DNA from: Dallia pectoralis
Lineage: Eukaryota > Chordata > Actinopteri > Esociformes > Umbridae
NCBI GenBank assembly: GCA_029465975.1
Contig: CM055744.1
Coordinates: 1,488,001 to 1,552,000 of the forward strand
Length of the DNA: 64,000 nt
Reading direction: 5' to 3'
The notes under the pieces are model-generated. The model saw only the letters and a program-made list of their open reading frames with translations. It was not told the origin of the DNA and did no database searches. Both the position numbers and the translations under genes were made by a program. Below, in pieces: positions 43,476 to 53,466 of the stretch. Numbering within the stretch: position 1 is the first letter of the stretch; each line of letters starts with the position of its first letter.

Positions 43476-43640
43476 TGTGCTAAGCATTTTGTAGTCCACA
43501 CAGGGCATACAGTAATATACAGTATGCTCTGTGTGGACTACAAAATGCTTAGCACAGGGCATACTGTATATTACTGTATGCGCTAACATGCTGTGTGGAC
43601 ATTTTGTAGTCCACACATACAGTAATATACAGTAGTAATA
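43476..43640. repeat. Strong hairpin-forming inverted repeat
   Basis: Arms 43476-43510 and 43522-43556 are reverse complements over 35 bp with one mismatch and an 11-bp spacer. The AT-rich block GCATACAGTAATATACAGTA is then repeated inverted and direct through 43640, together with a second GTGTGGAC...GTCCACAC palindrome. Confidence 0.9.
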
Positions 43641-43687
43641 TACAAAGTATTTATCCATCATGCACAGAGCTCATCCCCAAACCAAAG

Positions 43688-43975
43688 CAACATAGGCTCA
43701 CACTCAATCAACTAACATTAGCATGTTAGCATCTTAGCGCTCTAGCTAACTAGCTACTCCTGTATGTGTAGGCTCACACTCAAACAACTAACGTTAGCAT
43801 GGTAGCCTGCTAGCTAGCTACTCCTGTATGTGTAGGCTCACACTCAATCAACTAACGTTAGCATGTTAGCGGGCTAGCTAGCTAGCTACTCCTAAATGTG
43901 TAGGCTCACACTCAATGAACTAACATTAGCATGTTAGCGCACTAGCAAGCTACTCCTGTATGTGTAGGCTGTATC
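43688..43975. repeat. About 75-bp tandem repeat, four units
   Basis: Units contain GGCTCACACTCAATCAACTA, ACATTAGCATGTTAGC, CTAGCTAGCTACTCC and TGTATGTGTA. The copies are 90% or more alike by eye. GCTAGC runs make each unit partly palindromic. Confidence 0.85.
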
Positions 43976-44401
43976 ACTGGGTAGATAAAATCCCAGCAAA
44001 CCTTGTGAAGACTTACAGAAAACCTTTGACCTCTGTCAATCTTCAATAGATTTAAAAACTATTATATTTTATTTTATCAAAAAAATGCATTGAATAATAC
44101 ATTTAAGGGTGGTCTATGATTTCATAGTGGAAGAGTCAGTTGATAATGTAACTTTGTACATGTCCTTTTTATATTGAATAAGTTATTTATAAACAATACA
44201 TTATCAGAAATTACAATGGCATTTGCTTACAAAATGATAGCTGCAATGTAGAAGATATTTACTTTAGAAAGCTGTGTAATTGTCAACTACTGTCTTAAAG
44301 TATCTGGTATAGTTAGATTATTAACTCAAAGCATATAACATTACTGAAATAACAAAGTTATGGTAAAGATTGCATGTGTTTAATGTGTAAATTCCACATT
44401 T

Positions 44402-45050
44402 TACAATCAATCAATCAAATCTATTTTATACAGCCATTTTTACAACCAACTTGTCACACAGTGCTTTTACAATCACCCAGTCTGAATCGGAGAAAGCTCA
44501 CATCAACAAGTTGAACAAGAAGAACAAGTTGTACAAGTTGATACACGGCGGCTAGGAAAAACTCCCTGAAGGTCAAATTTAGGAAGAAACCTAGAGAGGA
44601 ACCAGGCTCTGAGGGGTGACCAGTAATCTTCTGGCTGTGCTGGGTGAACTTGACAGATAATATAATACAGTTCAAGCAAGCAATGTGCAAGCATCTTAAG
44701 AATCGAATAGTCCATGAAGACCGGGAGGGTTGATTAGTTTGGTAGATTGGAGGACGAAACTATCTGGTAGCATCAGCTTTTTTCCGTCTGCAGCACAATC
44801 AGGGGCCCCAGGAAGGATCCAGCACATGTTTCCAAGGCTGATTGGTCCCACAGCGTGGCCAGCAGGCATGGGTCCCCCTTAACGGAAGTGGACACAAACA
44901 CAGTGAATGTTTAGACACCATAGTTCCCGGCACAACAGTATAGTAGTATAAGTCTTGAAAGGAGACAGGGGGGGGTAGTGAAACTATGGCCATGAACAGG
45001 GTAATGCCTAAACCGGGCCCAATAGGCCGGAAAACACCCACCCACTTTAC
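44402..45050. repeat. Dispersed fish repeat (SINE- or LINE-tail-like)
   Basis: Contains GGCTAGGAAAAACTCCCTGA, GGAAGAAACCTAGAGAGGAA and CCAGGCTCTGAGGGGTGACC. This is a motif series I recognise from a high-copy repeat in salmoniform and other fish genomes. It starts with TCAATCAATCAAATCTATTT. Class not determined. Confidence 0.55.
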
Positions 45051-45584
45051 AAAGCATCAACCAAAGGAACACCAATCAACCGCAACCCAAAGTTACTCGA
45101 ATTGAGGGAACAATAGAGTACTATAGCGAGCCAGTGACTCCACCCACGAGGCAGCAATTGGGAGGTTTAGTTTTGCTCACAAAGCTACTCGAATTGAGCG
45201 AACAAAAGAGAACTTTATGTTAACTACAATTTCAATCTGTAACCTTCTACTGTGGAAATATTTTTTAAATCCCAAGAATATTTAATATTCAGTCATTAAG
45301 ACAAGACATATATTGTCTGACAGAAATAAGGACTTACCGGTTGTAACAAATGGAGCCACCTTGTTGGTCTTAAGCTTAAAGTTAGTTACTCTCCCCAATC
45401 CTGACCTCTTGTCTTCATCAACAGCCTTGTCCAAGGATGTCTAATTTATGAAGAGATAAACACTGTTATTGGTCGTTTCTTTAAAGGTGCATTGTGTAGA
45501 ATTCTGCCAATAACAGTGTTCATTTTAAGCAATAGACTATAGATGAACCAGTTTGAATGTTTAAACAGGGAATATCCCATTTAC
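45051..45584. other. Intergenic, nothing assigned
   Basis: No gene or array recognised. The GCTCACAAAGCTACTCGAAT-like phrase occurs twice, suggesting an old repeat. Confidence 0.4.
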
Positions 45585-47174
45585 CTGTGTGGAGGTGCTG
45601 TCTGCACTGTCCATGGAGAAGTACATCCTGCTGTGGTTGCTGCAGAGGTCTCAACCGATCCTACAACAACCAGCTCGTCAGGGACACTGAGGCCATCAGT
45701 TGGCAGAGGATGACTGTGGTGATGTACTGCAGGGTCTGTGAGTTCATGACAAAGGCCATGGGGGGCTGCAGAGTAGCCTGTCCTGGTCAATGAACATGTC
45801 TTCTGACAAGGAGGATGGAGACGACTCCAGGAGATCCTCAGTAGGTCTCAGGGACCCGTCACTGACTACAGAGGCATCATCATCATCGTCTTCCGGGGGG
45901 GATAGACATGGCGAGTGATGGACTGTGTTCCTGGACCCTGAAAACAATTTCACACTTTTAACTAGTTTGAAACCACTTCAAAGTTGTACAATGCAGTATC
46001 TAATACATTTACTCTAATGATTACACTAGCTATTACATGGTTGTTATGGGGGATTTGTAATGTAAACAAGTAATCACCATTGCAGCTCTTTCTACTCCTG
46101 ACGATCAGGACATGACTGATGGCCACTATTCAAAACAACACCACAGATCTCTGGACGTATTCGTCCATGTGAGTGCCGTTGATTGAGTGCTTGGTAGACT
46201 GATAGATGCCCCGTCTGGAGCACGTGGAAGACAGCTTGTTGTGTGTCTCCACACGGCTGGGATCAAATCGTGTTCCAAACTATGTGTCATGTCCACCTGA
46301 GTGAAGAAATGACAATACTGTTATCAGATGATAGCAAGTAAAATGGTTCAAATACATGCAGACACAATTACATACTTGATTAGCAATTAGCAAAGCTTTG
46401 AATATCAAGCTACTTTACCTGCCTATCATTTGTCCGTCCTCTTTCTCATTGACACTTGATTTCCATGATTATTTCCAAGGTGGATTTCTTCGCTGTTGGC
46501 CCATCAGTTTACCATCTTCCTGCACTGGAACATGCCTCTTAACCACTCGCCTTCTGGATGTTAAACGACGAGGGCTGCCCTCAGGCCTGACTGGCTTGAG
46601 TGGCACTTTCTCTGCATCGTTGATTGGCACAGTGGCTCTAATGGGCGGCAGTGGCGGTTTGGCTGCCATGTTGACTCCATGGACAGACTTCAATGGCTCC
46701 AAGCTATGGAGGTAGATGTCCATAACCACGTCAGACCGTTCATAACCTCTCCTCTTTCTCTGGATCGGCCCCAGCGGCATCAGCATGGGAGGTACACAAG
46801 CCTTCTCTTCCATCTTTCCATCTCTTCCATCTTTCCTATTGCAGGTGGCATTCTTCTGCAGCACTGGGATTCTTGAGGGAGGACCTGGCTTCTTAACCTC
46901 AACCGTTTCCATATAGGTCAAACTGTTCAGTCGTTGCAGAACCCTCTTCCGGGCCTCCTTCAAATCCAGTACGGATAATCCGTAGAGAGGTTGTGGGGTG
47001 TGTTCAACCTTCTTGATAAGAGGAGGACATTGTTTGGTGGTTTTGGGTTGCGACGGTTTGGTAGGCTGAAGAAAGTTGGTAATGACAGTCCTAACAAGGT
47101 TGTCAACTGAAGAATTATCTTCCTTTAGGCTCATCTTTTCAAGCTCAAATCTTCTCAAGCCGCACTTGAGTAAT
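45585..47174 (-). CDS. Unassigned candidate multi-exon gene (partial)
   Basis: I do not recognise this protein. A large exon (46513-47174) has acceptor TTATTTCAG and stays open for about 220 codons. It begins LLKCGLRRFELEKMSLKEDN, and includes LLKC in frame upstream of the Met, which argues for further 5' exons. It is Pro/Lys/Arg-rich (VKKPGPPSRIPVLQ, RRVVKRHVPVQEDG). A phase-1 donor (GATG|GTAAAC) matches the next exon (45585-45937, acceptor GTTTTCAG, donor ACACAG|GTAAAT). That exon encodes SPPEDDDDDASVVSDGSLRP and LSEDMFIDQ, then a stop at 45744. A possible middle exon near 46150-46275 reads FGTRFDPSRVETHNKLSSTC. It is basic then acidic with no membrane segment. It could also be a degraded gene or part of an unknown element. 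Confidence 0.35.
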
Positions 47175-47947
47175 CTGAAATAACTATATTACAGGACAAA
47201 TCTGCGATATATAATCTTCCGAACTGTTTCATGCAAAGTAAAGTAACGTACTGTTCAATCAGAATGTTTTGTGCCTATTTATTTGCTTTGGCATCATTGT
47301 GACATCATTGTCCGTACTCACATGAAATAAGATCGACATACTCATTAGTTTACCAACTGTGATGTCATAATGTACTTTAATATACTGCTCCAAATGGTGA
47401 ATTAAGTGAAGTTATATATACATGGCAGTACAAAATATCAGTGTAATATAGAACTGATTAAAGAACATTTAAAAAAGGCATTCAGTGAATTGTAGACGCT
47501 GGTTGTAAAAGTGGATGGGTCAAGCCAAAGTGGTTTCCATAATCTTGTGTACTGTGATGGTTGTGTTTATATGTGTCACATTAACCACTCACTTGGCAAT
47601 CCATCATGATAATACATAGATGAAAAGTCTAATGGGATGAATGTATTAATTCAGTTGTTTTTCAATATAACTGAAGTACACTTCAGGTGATGCTGCTCAT
47701 CCTCTACTCTGAATAAGCCCCTGGTTACCAGACTGAGTAATGGAGCTGTTCCAAACTGAGGCAGCATATTCCAGACTTGGTGACACTTGGGCATAAAAAT
47801 ACACATCTCACCAATGCTCACAATTTATTCCTGTGATACATACCTGGAACAAGGTCACGACACACAGTGGCATCAGTAAGTTACTTGATTATACTTAGAA
47901 TAAACAAGATTGTCACAGACTTGCGGGGTGAAGTATATGGAGTGAGA
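47175..47947. other. Intergenic, possible LINE reverse-transcriptase relic
   Basis: On the - strand about 47715-47810, the phrase SPSLEYAASVWNSSITQSGN resembles the LEYAxPVW block near the C-terminus of CR1/Rex-type LINE reverse transcriptases. It is short and degenerate. Nothing else assigned. Confidence 0.3.
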
Positions 47948-47955
47948 ATGTAGAG
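47948..47955. repeat. hAT target-site duplication, left copy
   Basis: ATGTAGAG, identical to 49114-49121. Eight base pairs is the expected duplication length for hAT elements. Confidence 0.9.
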
Positions 47956-49113
47956 CAGGGGTGTCCAAAGTCCGGCCCGCGGTCCAGTTTTTATTGGCCC
48001 GCAGCAAATTCTGAAAATATAATTGAATATGGCCCGCACAAGAATATTGAGCTCAACTCTGTTGCACTTCTCAGTTTCAACACAAGTTGGAGCCAGCCAT
48101 GGAAACGGTGCTTCTCCACTAAACAAAATTAAGCAAACAAAAACTTTTACTGCGAGTCACCAGAAATGGCAGCACCAAAGAAACGCAAAATAGCAAGTGA
48201 GTATAGAAGATTTCAAACACAGTGGGAAAATGAATATTTCTTCAAAGAAATCAACGTAAAGTGTATCTGTTTGATTTGCAATGAAGATGTTGCTGTGATG
48301 AAAGAGTATAATGTCCGTCAGCACTATGAGACCAAACATCAGAGCTACACATCACCAGTGCCGAACGCAGAAAGTCAAGCAAATGGCAGCTAGCATGCAA
48401 GCTCATCAACAGGTGTTTTTCATGCTAACAAAATAAAGGAAAACGGCACAACAGCAAGCTATAAGGTCGCTAAACGTATGGCCCAGCACGGCAAACCGTT
48501 CTCAGACGGTGATTTCATAAAGCAGTGCCTCAAAGTCACAGTAATAATGTGCCCGGAAAAAGTTCCGGATTTCAACAACGTGAGCTTATCCAGAAATACA
48601 GTGGTGCGGAGAATCGAGGACTTGTTGTCAGCTAACTGGAAACTTCAGCTGAGAGACAAAGCTAGTGCTTTTGATTTGTACTCGATAGCATGCGATTGGT
48701 AATTGATAGGGTTAGCGATAAGAGCACAGATGCCACAGACACCGCGTAGCTGTTAATGTTTTGCGGGGAGTAGATGGTCATTTTTGCTGTACGGAGGAGC
48801 TGCATGATATGATGAGCCTAAAAGGCACAACGACGGGCAGAGATATTTTTGAAGCTGTGTCGGAAGCAGTTGGAAAGATGGGGCTTAAATGGGACAAACT
48901 CTGTGGAGAAACAACGGATGGAGCTCCGGCCATGACGGGCGTAAAAACTGTCAACATAATTCGAGCTAGAGGACAGCACAGTTCTTCACATTATAGGTGA
49001 GTTAGAAATACACACAGTATTCATGTGTTAATATGTCACCTCTAGTGTGCGGCCCGGCCCTTTGTTTATTTTTCTGTATTTGGCCCTCACTAAAAAAACT
49101 TTGGACACCCCTG
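47956..49113 (+). mobile_element. Complete-ended, internally deleted hAT transposon
   Basis: 1158 bp between perfect 8-bp ATGTAGAG duplications. Terminal inverted repeats begin CAGGGGTGTCCAAAGT at the left and, on the opposite strand, CAGGGGTGTCCAAAGT at the right (16 bp identical). Inside are fragments of a BED-finger hAT transposase in the same orientation. The catalytic C-terminal half is missing. Confidence 0.92.
48166..49000 (+). pseudogene. Broken hAT transposase (BED-type, GTF2IRD2-like family)
   Basis: Three separate open segments remain. Segment one (48166-48393) reads MAAPKKRKIASEYRRFQTQW and a CLIC-X-HYETKH BED-like zinc finger. Segment two (48478-48702) contains HGKPFSDGDFIKQC and SLSRNTVVRRIEDL. 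Segment three (48761-49000) contains KGTTTGRDIFEAVSEAVGKM and CGETTDGAPAMTGV. These match, in order, the N-terminal half of hAT transposases related to the one captured in vertebrate GTF2IRD2. Stops and deletions separate the segments and the dimerisation end is absent. Confidence 0.85.
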
Positions 49114-49121
49114 ATGTAGAG
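49114..49121. repeat. hAT target-site duplication, right copy
   Basis: ATGTAGAG, the exact partner of 47948-47955. Confidence 0.9.
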
Positions 49122-49204
49122 AGTGAATCTGTTGGGTTTGGCGTTTATTTACACAAAACAACCACGTAGCACAAACGGAAAAACTATACATGAAATGAAA
49201 GTGA

Positions 49205-49600
49205 GCGATTGCAACTTTCATTTAATAATAATAATAATTCATTACATTTATAAAGCGCTTTTTTCCTGGGACCTCATAGTGCTTTACATGGAAGGGGAAT
49301 CACCTCAACCACCACCAATGTGCAGCATCCACCTGGATGACGCGACGGCAGCCATATTGCACCAGAACACACACCACACACCAGCTTACTGGTGGAGAGA
49401 GTGATGATGAAGCCAATTAGTATATATAGGGATGATTAGGTGGCCATGATGGACAGAGGACAAGGGGTAGATTTGGCCAGGATGCCGGGTTACACCCCTA
49501 CTCTTTATCGAAGGACATCCTGGGGTTTTTAATGAACACAGAGTCAAGGCCTCGGTTTAACGTCTCATCCGAAGGATCACATACAACACAACTTCCACTA
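49205..49600. repeat. Dispersed teleost repeat
   Basis: Contains TTTATAAAGCGCTTTTTTCC, CACCACCAATGTGCAGCATC and GTTACACCCCTACTCTTTAT, then ATCGAAGGACATCCTGGGGT. It is a phrase series common in fish genomes. It carries no coding capacity, and I cannot assign the class. Confidence 0.5.
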
Positions 49601-49978
49601 ATACACAAATAATACACCACTCACCCACAATGATACATAACATCATCTTAATAACACGCACCTGTGAGCCTGACTAGGGACCTTAATAGCTCACTGATTA
49701 ACTAACCTACGCCCGGTGTTTAGCTAAACCCAAAACAGCTGTTCTTCTAATCAACATATTACATAGGAGTGCTCTCCCCTACACACCCTGTGACAGTACA
49801 GCTCACCCATACGTGACAATGATATAATTGTAATATGGAATGAGAACATTTCTACCACCCAACCTGACACCAGCTCTTTTCTATTATCGATACCTGGTCC
49901 CACAGAGGACTCGAACCCCAGGGTATCTGCTTCCTAAAAGATATCCTAATGTTTGAGCAAATAAAGTACCTCACTTAC

Positions 49979-50095
49979 ATACAGTTGAAACCAGATATTT
50001 ACACACACTTCAGAAAAAAACACAACAAATTTCTTTACTGTCATACATTAAATCTGAGTAAACTTTTTTCTGTTTTAGATCAATACATATTAACA
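49979..50095. mobile_element. Tc1-like terminal inverted repeat fragment
   Basis: TACAGTTGAAACCAGATATT followed by TTACTGTCATACATTAAATC and CTGTTTTAGATCAATAC. The same sequence occurs at about 13218-13330, so this is a family present at least twice in the window. It resembles the TACAGTTGAAGTC ends of fish Tc1-like elements. Confidence 0.5.
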
Positions 50096-50169
50096 TATTT
50101 TTTGCATTTGTTAAATGTCAGAATCAAGTTTTTATGTATTTTTTGCATTTGTTAAATGTCAGAATCACA

Positions 50170-50600
50170 TTTTTATGTATTTTTTTATCACCTTCATCAA
50201 AGTCAGAAGTATACTATAAATAGGGGTGTACCCTCCCCACCAAAAAAACCACAATTCACTTGCCAGAGAAGCACGCGCTTTCGCTCTGCCACATCGGCTA
50301 CTACCTACACCAGATATTCTGGCAACACAATTTTTTCTTTATCAGCTAAGAAAGCCTGTTAAGAAAACCAGTTACGTTTGCACCTGCATAGAGCAGCTCA
50401 AGACTGCTGGAGAGAGTTCCACAAACAGGATCCCAACACCAAGCTTGAGAAGCCAGGAAGCAGACGCTGTATCCATAGAGCTCAGATTTTTAGTGGGATC
50501 ACTGTGAGGGCTACTCTCTCTGCTAGAGGGAGACACTCCAATATTCTAGTCAACATGCCAACTCCAGCCTCGTTCCTTCTGAGAAACAAGAGAATTAGCG
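50170..50600. other. Unassigned stretch
   Basis: Three short overlapping open frames with no recognisable domain; nothing to support a gene. Confidence 0.4.
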
Positions 50601-50609
50601 ATGCATGCG

Positions 50610-51060
50610 ACAGGTCGTGGTGATGGAGAGGTTTTTAAATAGGAAAAAAGCTAACTCTGAACTGGACCCTGGACAAGATTCTGACCCATGTATAGACCCT
50701 CATATGAGTGGTTGTAAAAGGAAAGCAAAGTCGGTGAGCTCGAGGCAATTCAGCGAAAGCTACCTACGCCATCTCTAAACGAAACACCCGTCGCATCAAA
50801 ACCAGCCGATGGACTATTTTGTTTGCATGCGTGAAAACACAGAGAAACAGGCAACTGTTATGAGAAAAACCACAAAAGTAAATGAGAAAGCCCTCAAAAC
50901 TAGTTACTTAGTTGCTGAACTCGTAGCTAAATCAAAAAAGCCCCACACTGTGGCAAAGACATTACTACTACCTGCCTGCAAAGCCAATGTCAACGAGATG
51001 CTCGGCCCTGACATGGTTAAAGACATAGCTAATGTCATACATCATATCAGTGTGAGATGA
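50610..51060 (+). pseudogene. hAT transposase N-terminal relic (ZBED5/SCAND3-like)
   Basis: 50809-51060 encodes KALKTSYLVAELVAKSKKPH, then TVAKTLLLPACKANVNEMLG. This block lies just after the zinc finger in ZBED5/SCAND3-type hAT transposases, as I remember the family. Upstream, a frame beginning MERFLNRKKANSE-like is interrupted by frameshifts. Most of the transposase is absent. Confidence 0.65.
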
Positions 51061-51379
51061 GCTTCTGAAGCCTTACTGCTATAAAAACTAAAAACAGAGA
51101 GAGACTGAGAGCTGTTGATGATGAGCTTAGTGTGTGTCTTTCTTTAATTCCTTACAGGATATTGGCTTTGTGTTCATCTAAATAGACCCAGGTTTCACAC
51201 TGAGTCAGTTTAAATACATCGAGAAACTATATTGTAATTATATAAACTGTATTAGGCTACAGAGTGTCATTTTTACTTATCCAAGTACTGCTATGTGCTC
51301 AATGGTTTTGAAGAACTTAAAACGAATGTGTAATTAATGTTACGAGTGGACGACACTAGGACACTTTAGTTCCAAAATA

Positions 51380-52097
51380 AACCTTTTGGAGCTGTGGCCA
51401 AAAAGTTCAACCTTGGTTTCATCAGACCATAACACATCTGCCCACATGCTTTTGGGAGACTTGATTTAACTAACTTTAGCCGGGCTTGGATGTTTCTCTC
51501 TGTAATAGCCCATACATATGAAGAATACAGGAGATTGTCACATGTAGCACACAGCCTGAAATTTCAGCAGCTCCTTAATATTGCTGTAGGCCTTGTGGCA
51601 CCACTTTCCTTCATATTTTCATACATTTTGGAGGAAGATCCAGTTCTTGGTAATATTTCTGTTGTGCCATATTTTCTCCACTTGATGACTGTCTTCATGG
51701 TATATTTAATGCTTTGGAAATTATTTTGTAGGTCTTTTGGAAGCTCTCTGTGGTCCGTGGCTTTTTCTCAGAGATGCAACTAAGAAATTGTCAGGATTAT
51801 CCTACTGGAAGCGCTGATTTTTATTTGTGATTAATCTTTAGATGATGGCAGGTGTGTAATGATTTTTATTTAGCACAAGTTTGAATGTGATTGGTTAATT
51901 CTGAACACAGCCACATCCCCAGTTATAAAAGGGTGTGCACACTTATGCAACCAGGTTATTGTAAGATTTTTATTTTAAAATGTTCCCTCTTCAGTTCACA
52001 ACAAAGGTGGAAAAGGTTCCAACATGATTTATCTTTCTCTTATTTCTCTCAACAGGTATTTTGTGATGTGTGTAGACTTTTTATATCCACTGTATAC
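51380..52097 (-). mobile_element. Degenerate Tc1-family element
   Basis: Contains CAACCTTGGTTTCATCAGAC, CCCACATGCTTTTGGGAGAC, TTAGCCGGGCTTGGATGTTT and AGTTATAAAAGGGTGTGCAC, and ends GTGTGTAGACTTTTTATATC CACTGTA. This is the antisense of a well-known fish Tc1 element and its terminal repeat. The opposite terminus is missing and the transposase frame is destroyed. Confidence 0.75.
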
Positions 52098-53436
52098 ATA
52101 TTTTGTCCCTGTCACGGATCATGCAGGCGTAGTGCTGGAGAATGAGCCAGTTGCAAAGTTTGAGACACAATCAGGGTTGTTGTATTCAATATACAACACA
52201 TGCACATCTAAAAGCGACTTACGGATAACATCAAAACAACAATATACTGAACAAACTCAGCAGTCACCCACTCTAATAAAGGTGACTTGAAGTAATAACT
52301 GACAAAGTGGTGACAATCTCCTTGTTTACAGTGCTTTTGAATTTTATCTTCACCTTCATGTTGTGGGTTATAATGTGTAAATACAGATGAAGTTAGAATT
52401 AATTTATTTTTCTTTCAAGGGTCTTATGTGACAAACGGTAAGGATTTTGAAAGGGTATGACAATTATTTTATAGGTGCTGTTTGGTTAATCAGCTCAAAG
52501 GTTCTCTATGTTTATACTGCCCATCATATGATCTTCTTTACAGCTTAGAAATGCAGAGTGCAATCCTAAAGTATTTTGAAATTAAGGTTCTGCCACTGTA
52601 TTCGGTCACATTGGATTTAAAATAAATTAATGTCTGAAAGTGGTCAAAGTTCAGAACATCTGCTTAAAATTGAAGGTTTTACAAACGCTAAGTGAACCTT
52701 GAATAGTGTAGGAATAACAGCCGTAATTATTCTGACTCCCCCATTTAAATAAAAAAACACCTACATTTATTGACATCCAATAGCTAAAATAAAAAATAGA
52801 CATTGGCAACTTCTGTGCCTGCCATAACAATTATGTATTTTCATGTAATTCCATTAAGATTCCTGATCAAAAATGTTAATATTAATGTTAAATATTGTCC
52901 ATATTGCTGAAATCAGTGGTGCCAATAGTATGTTAAATAATGCAGGATCAATAAAGGATATCTTTTGCTTTTAGTCAACCGCCAATCCCATGTTAATCTC
53001 TGACAAATGTATCAATCACCAGACAACCTCTGACCATCTTTGAGGTTAGAAATAAACCAGTTAATTATTATTATAAAGTAATATTGTCATTTATAATCAC
53101 TATGAAAATGTATCATTTACAACAATAGAACTTAATTTAGCGGTGCAGGCAAAACCTCAGATTAAGAACAAAAATTGAAACACGTTTTCAAATAGATGTC
53201 TCAACACAGATTAAAAAACAAAGACATTTAATGTTACAAATATAAAAAGAATACAAATCACATGTATATACCTGAAGTCCTACATATTTACAATCAATTC
53301 GATTGGTCATTTACGTCATGGACAAATCACCCAAAGGCGGAGTATGGGCATCTTCTGGTTCCAATGGGATCTCACTTCGCCTGATGGCTCCAATAAGGAC
53401 TCGTTTTGTGCTTCTACTTTCCAATCAACTGATCAC
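52098..53436. other. Intergenic / wdr82 3'UTR
   Basis: AT-rich, no gene seen. The wdr82 3'UTR must lie in its right-hand part on the - strand. A TTTATT (AATAAA on the - strand) near 52767 is a candidate polyadenylation signal, but the true 3' end cannot be fixed. Confidence 0.45.
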
Positions 53437-53466
53437 TCAATCATCAATAGTGGGAAGCCATAACGC
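53437..53466 (-). CDS. wdr82: wdr82 exon 9 (terminal, 30 bp)
   Basis: Acceptor CCCCTGCAG. Ten codons, ALWLPTIDD and stop TGA. The tiny last exon is confirmed by phase 0 and by the family C-terminus. Confidence 0.93.
   Translation of the reverse strand, partial: ALWLPTIDD

Noticed and set aside
47715..47880. Possible extra exon of the candidate gene with donor GTTCCAG|GTATGT
   Set aside because: The neighbouring sequence reads better as a degenerate LINE reverse-transcriptase block (LEYAASVW), and no consistent frame joins it to the 47174 acceptor.
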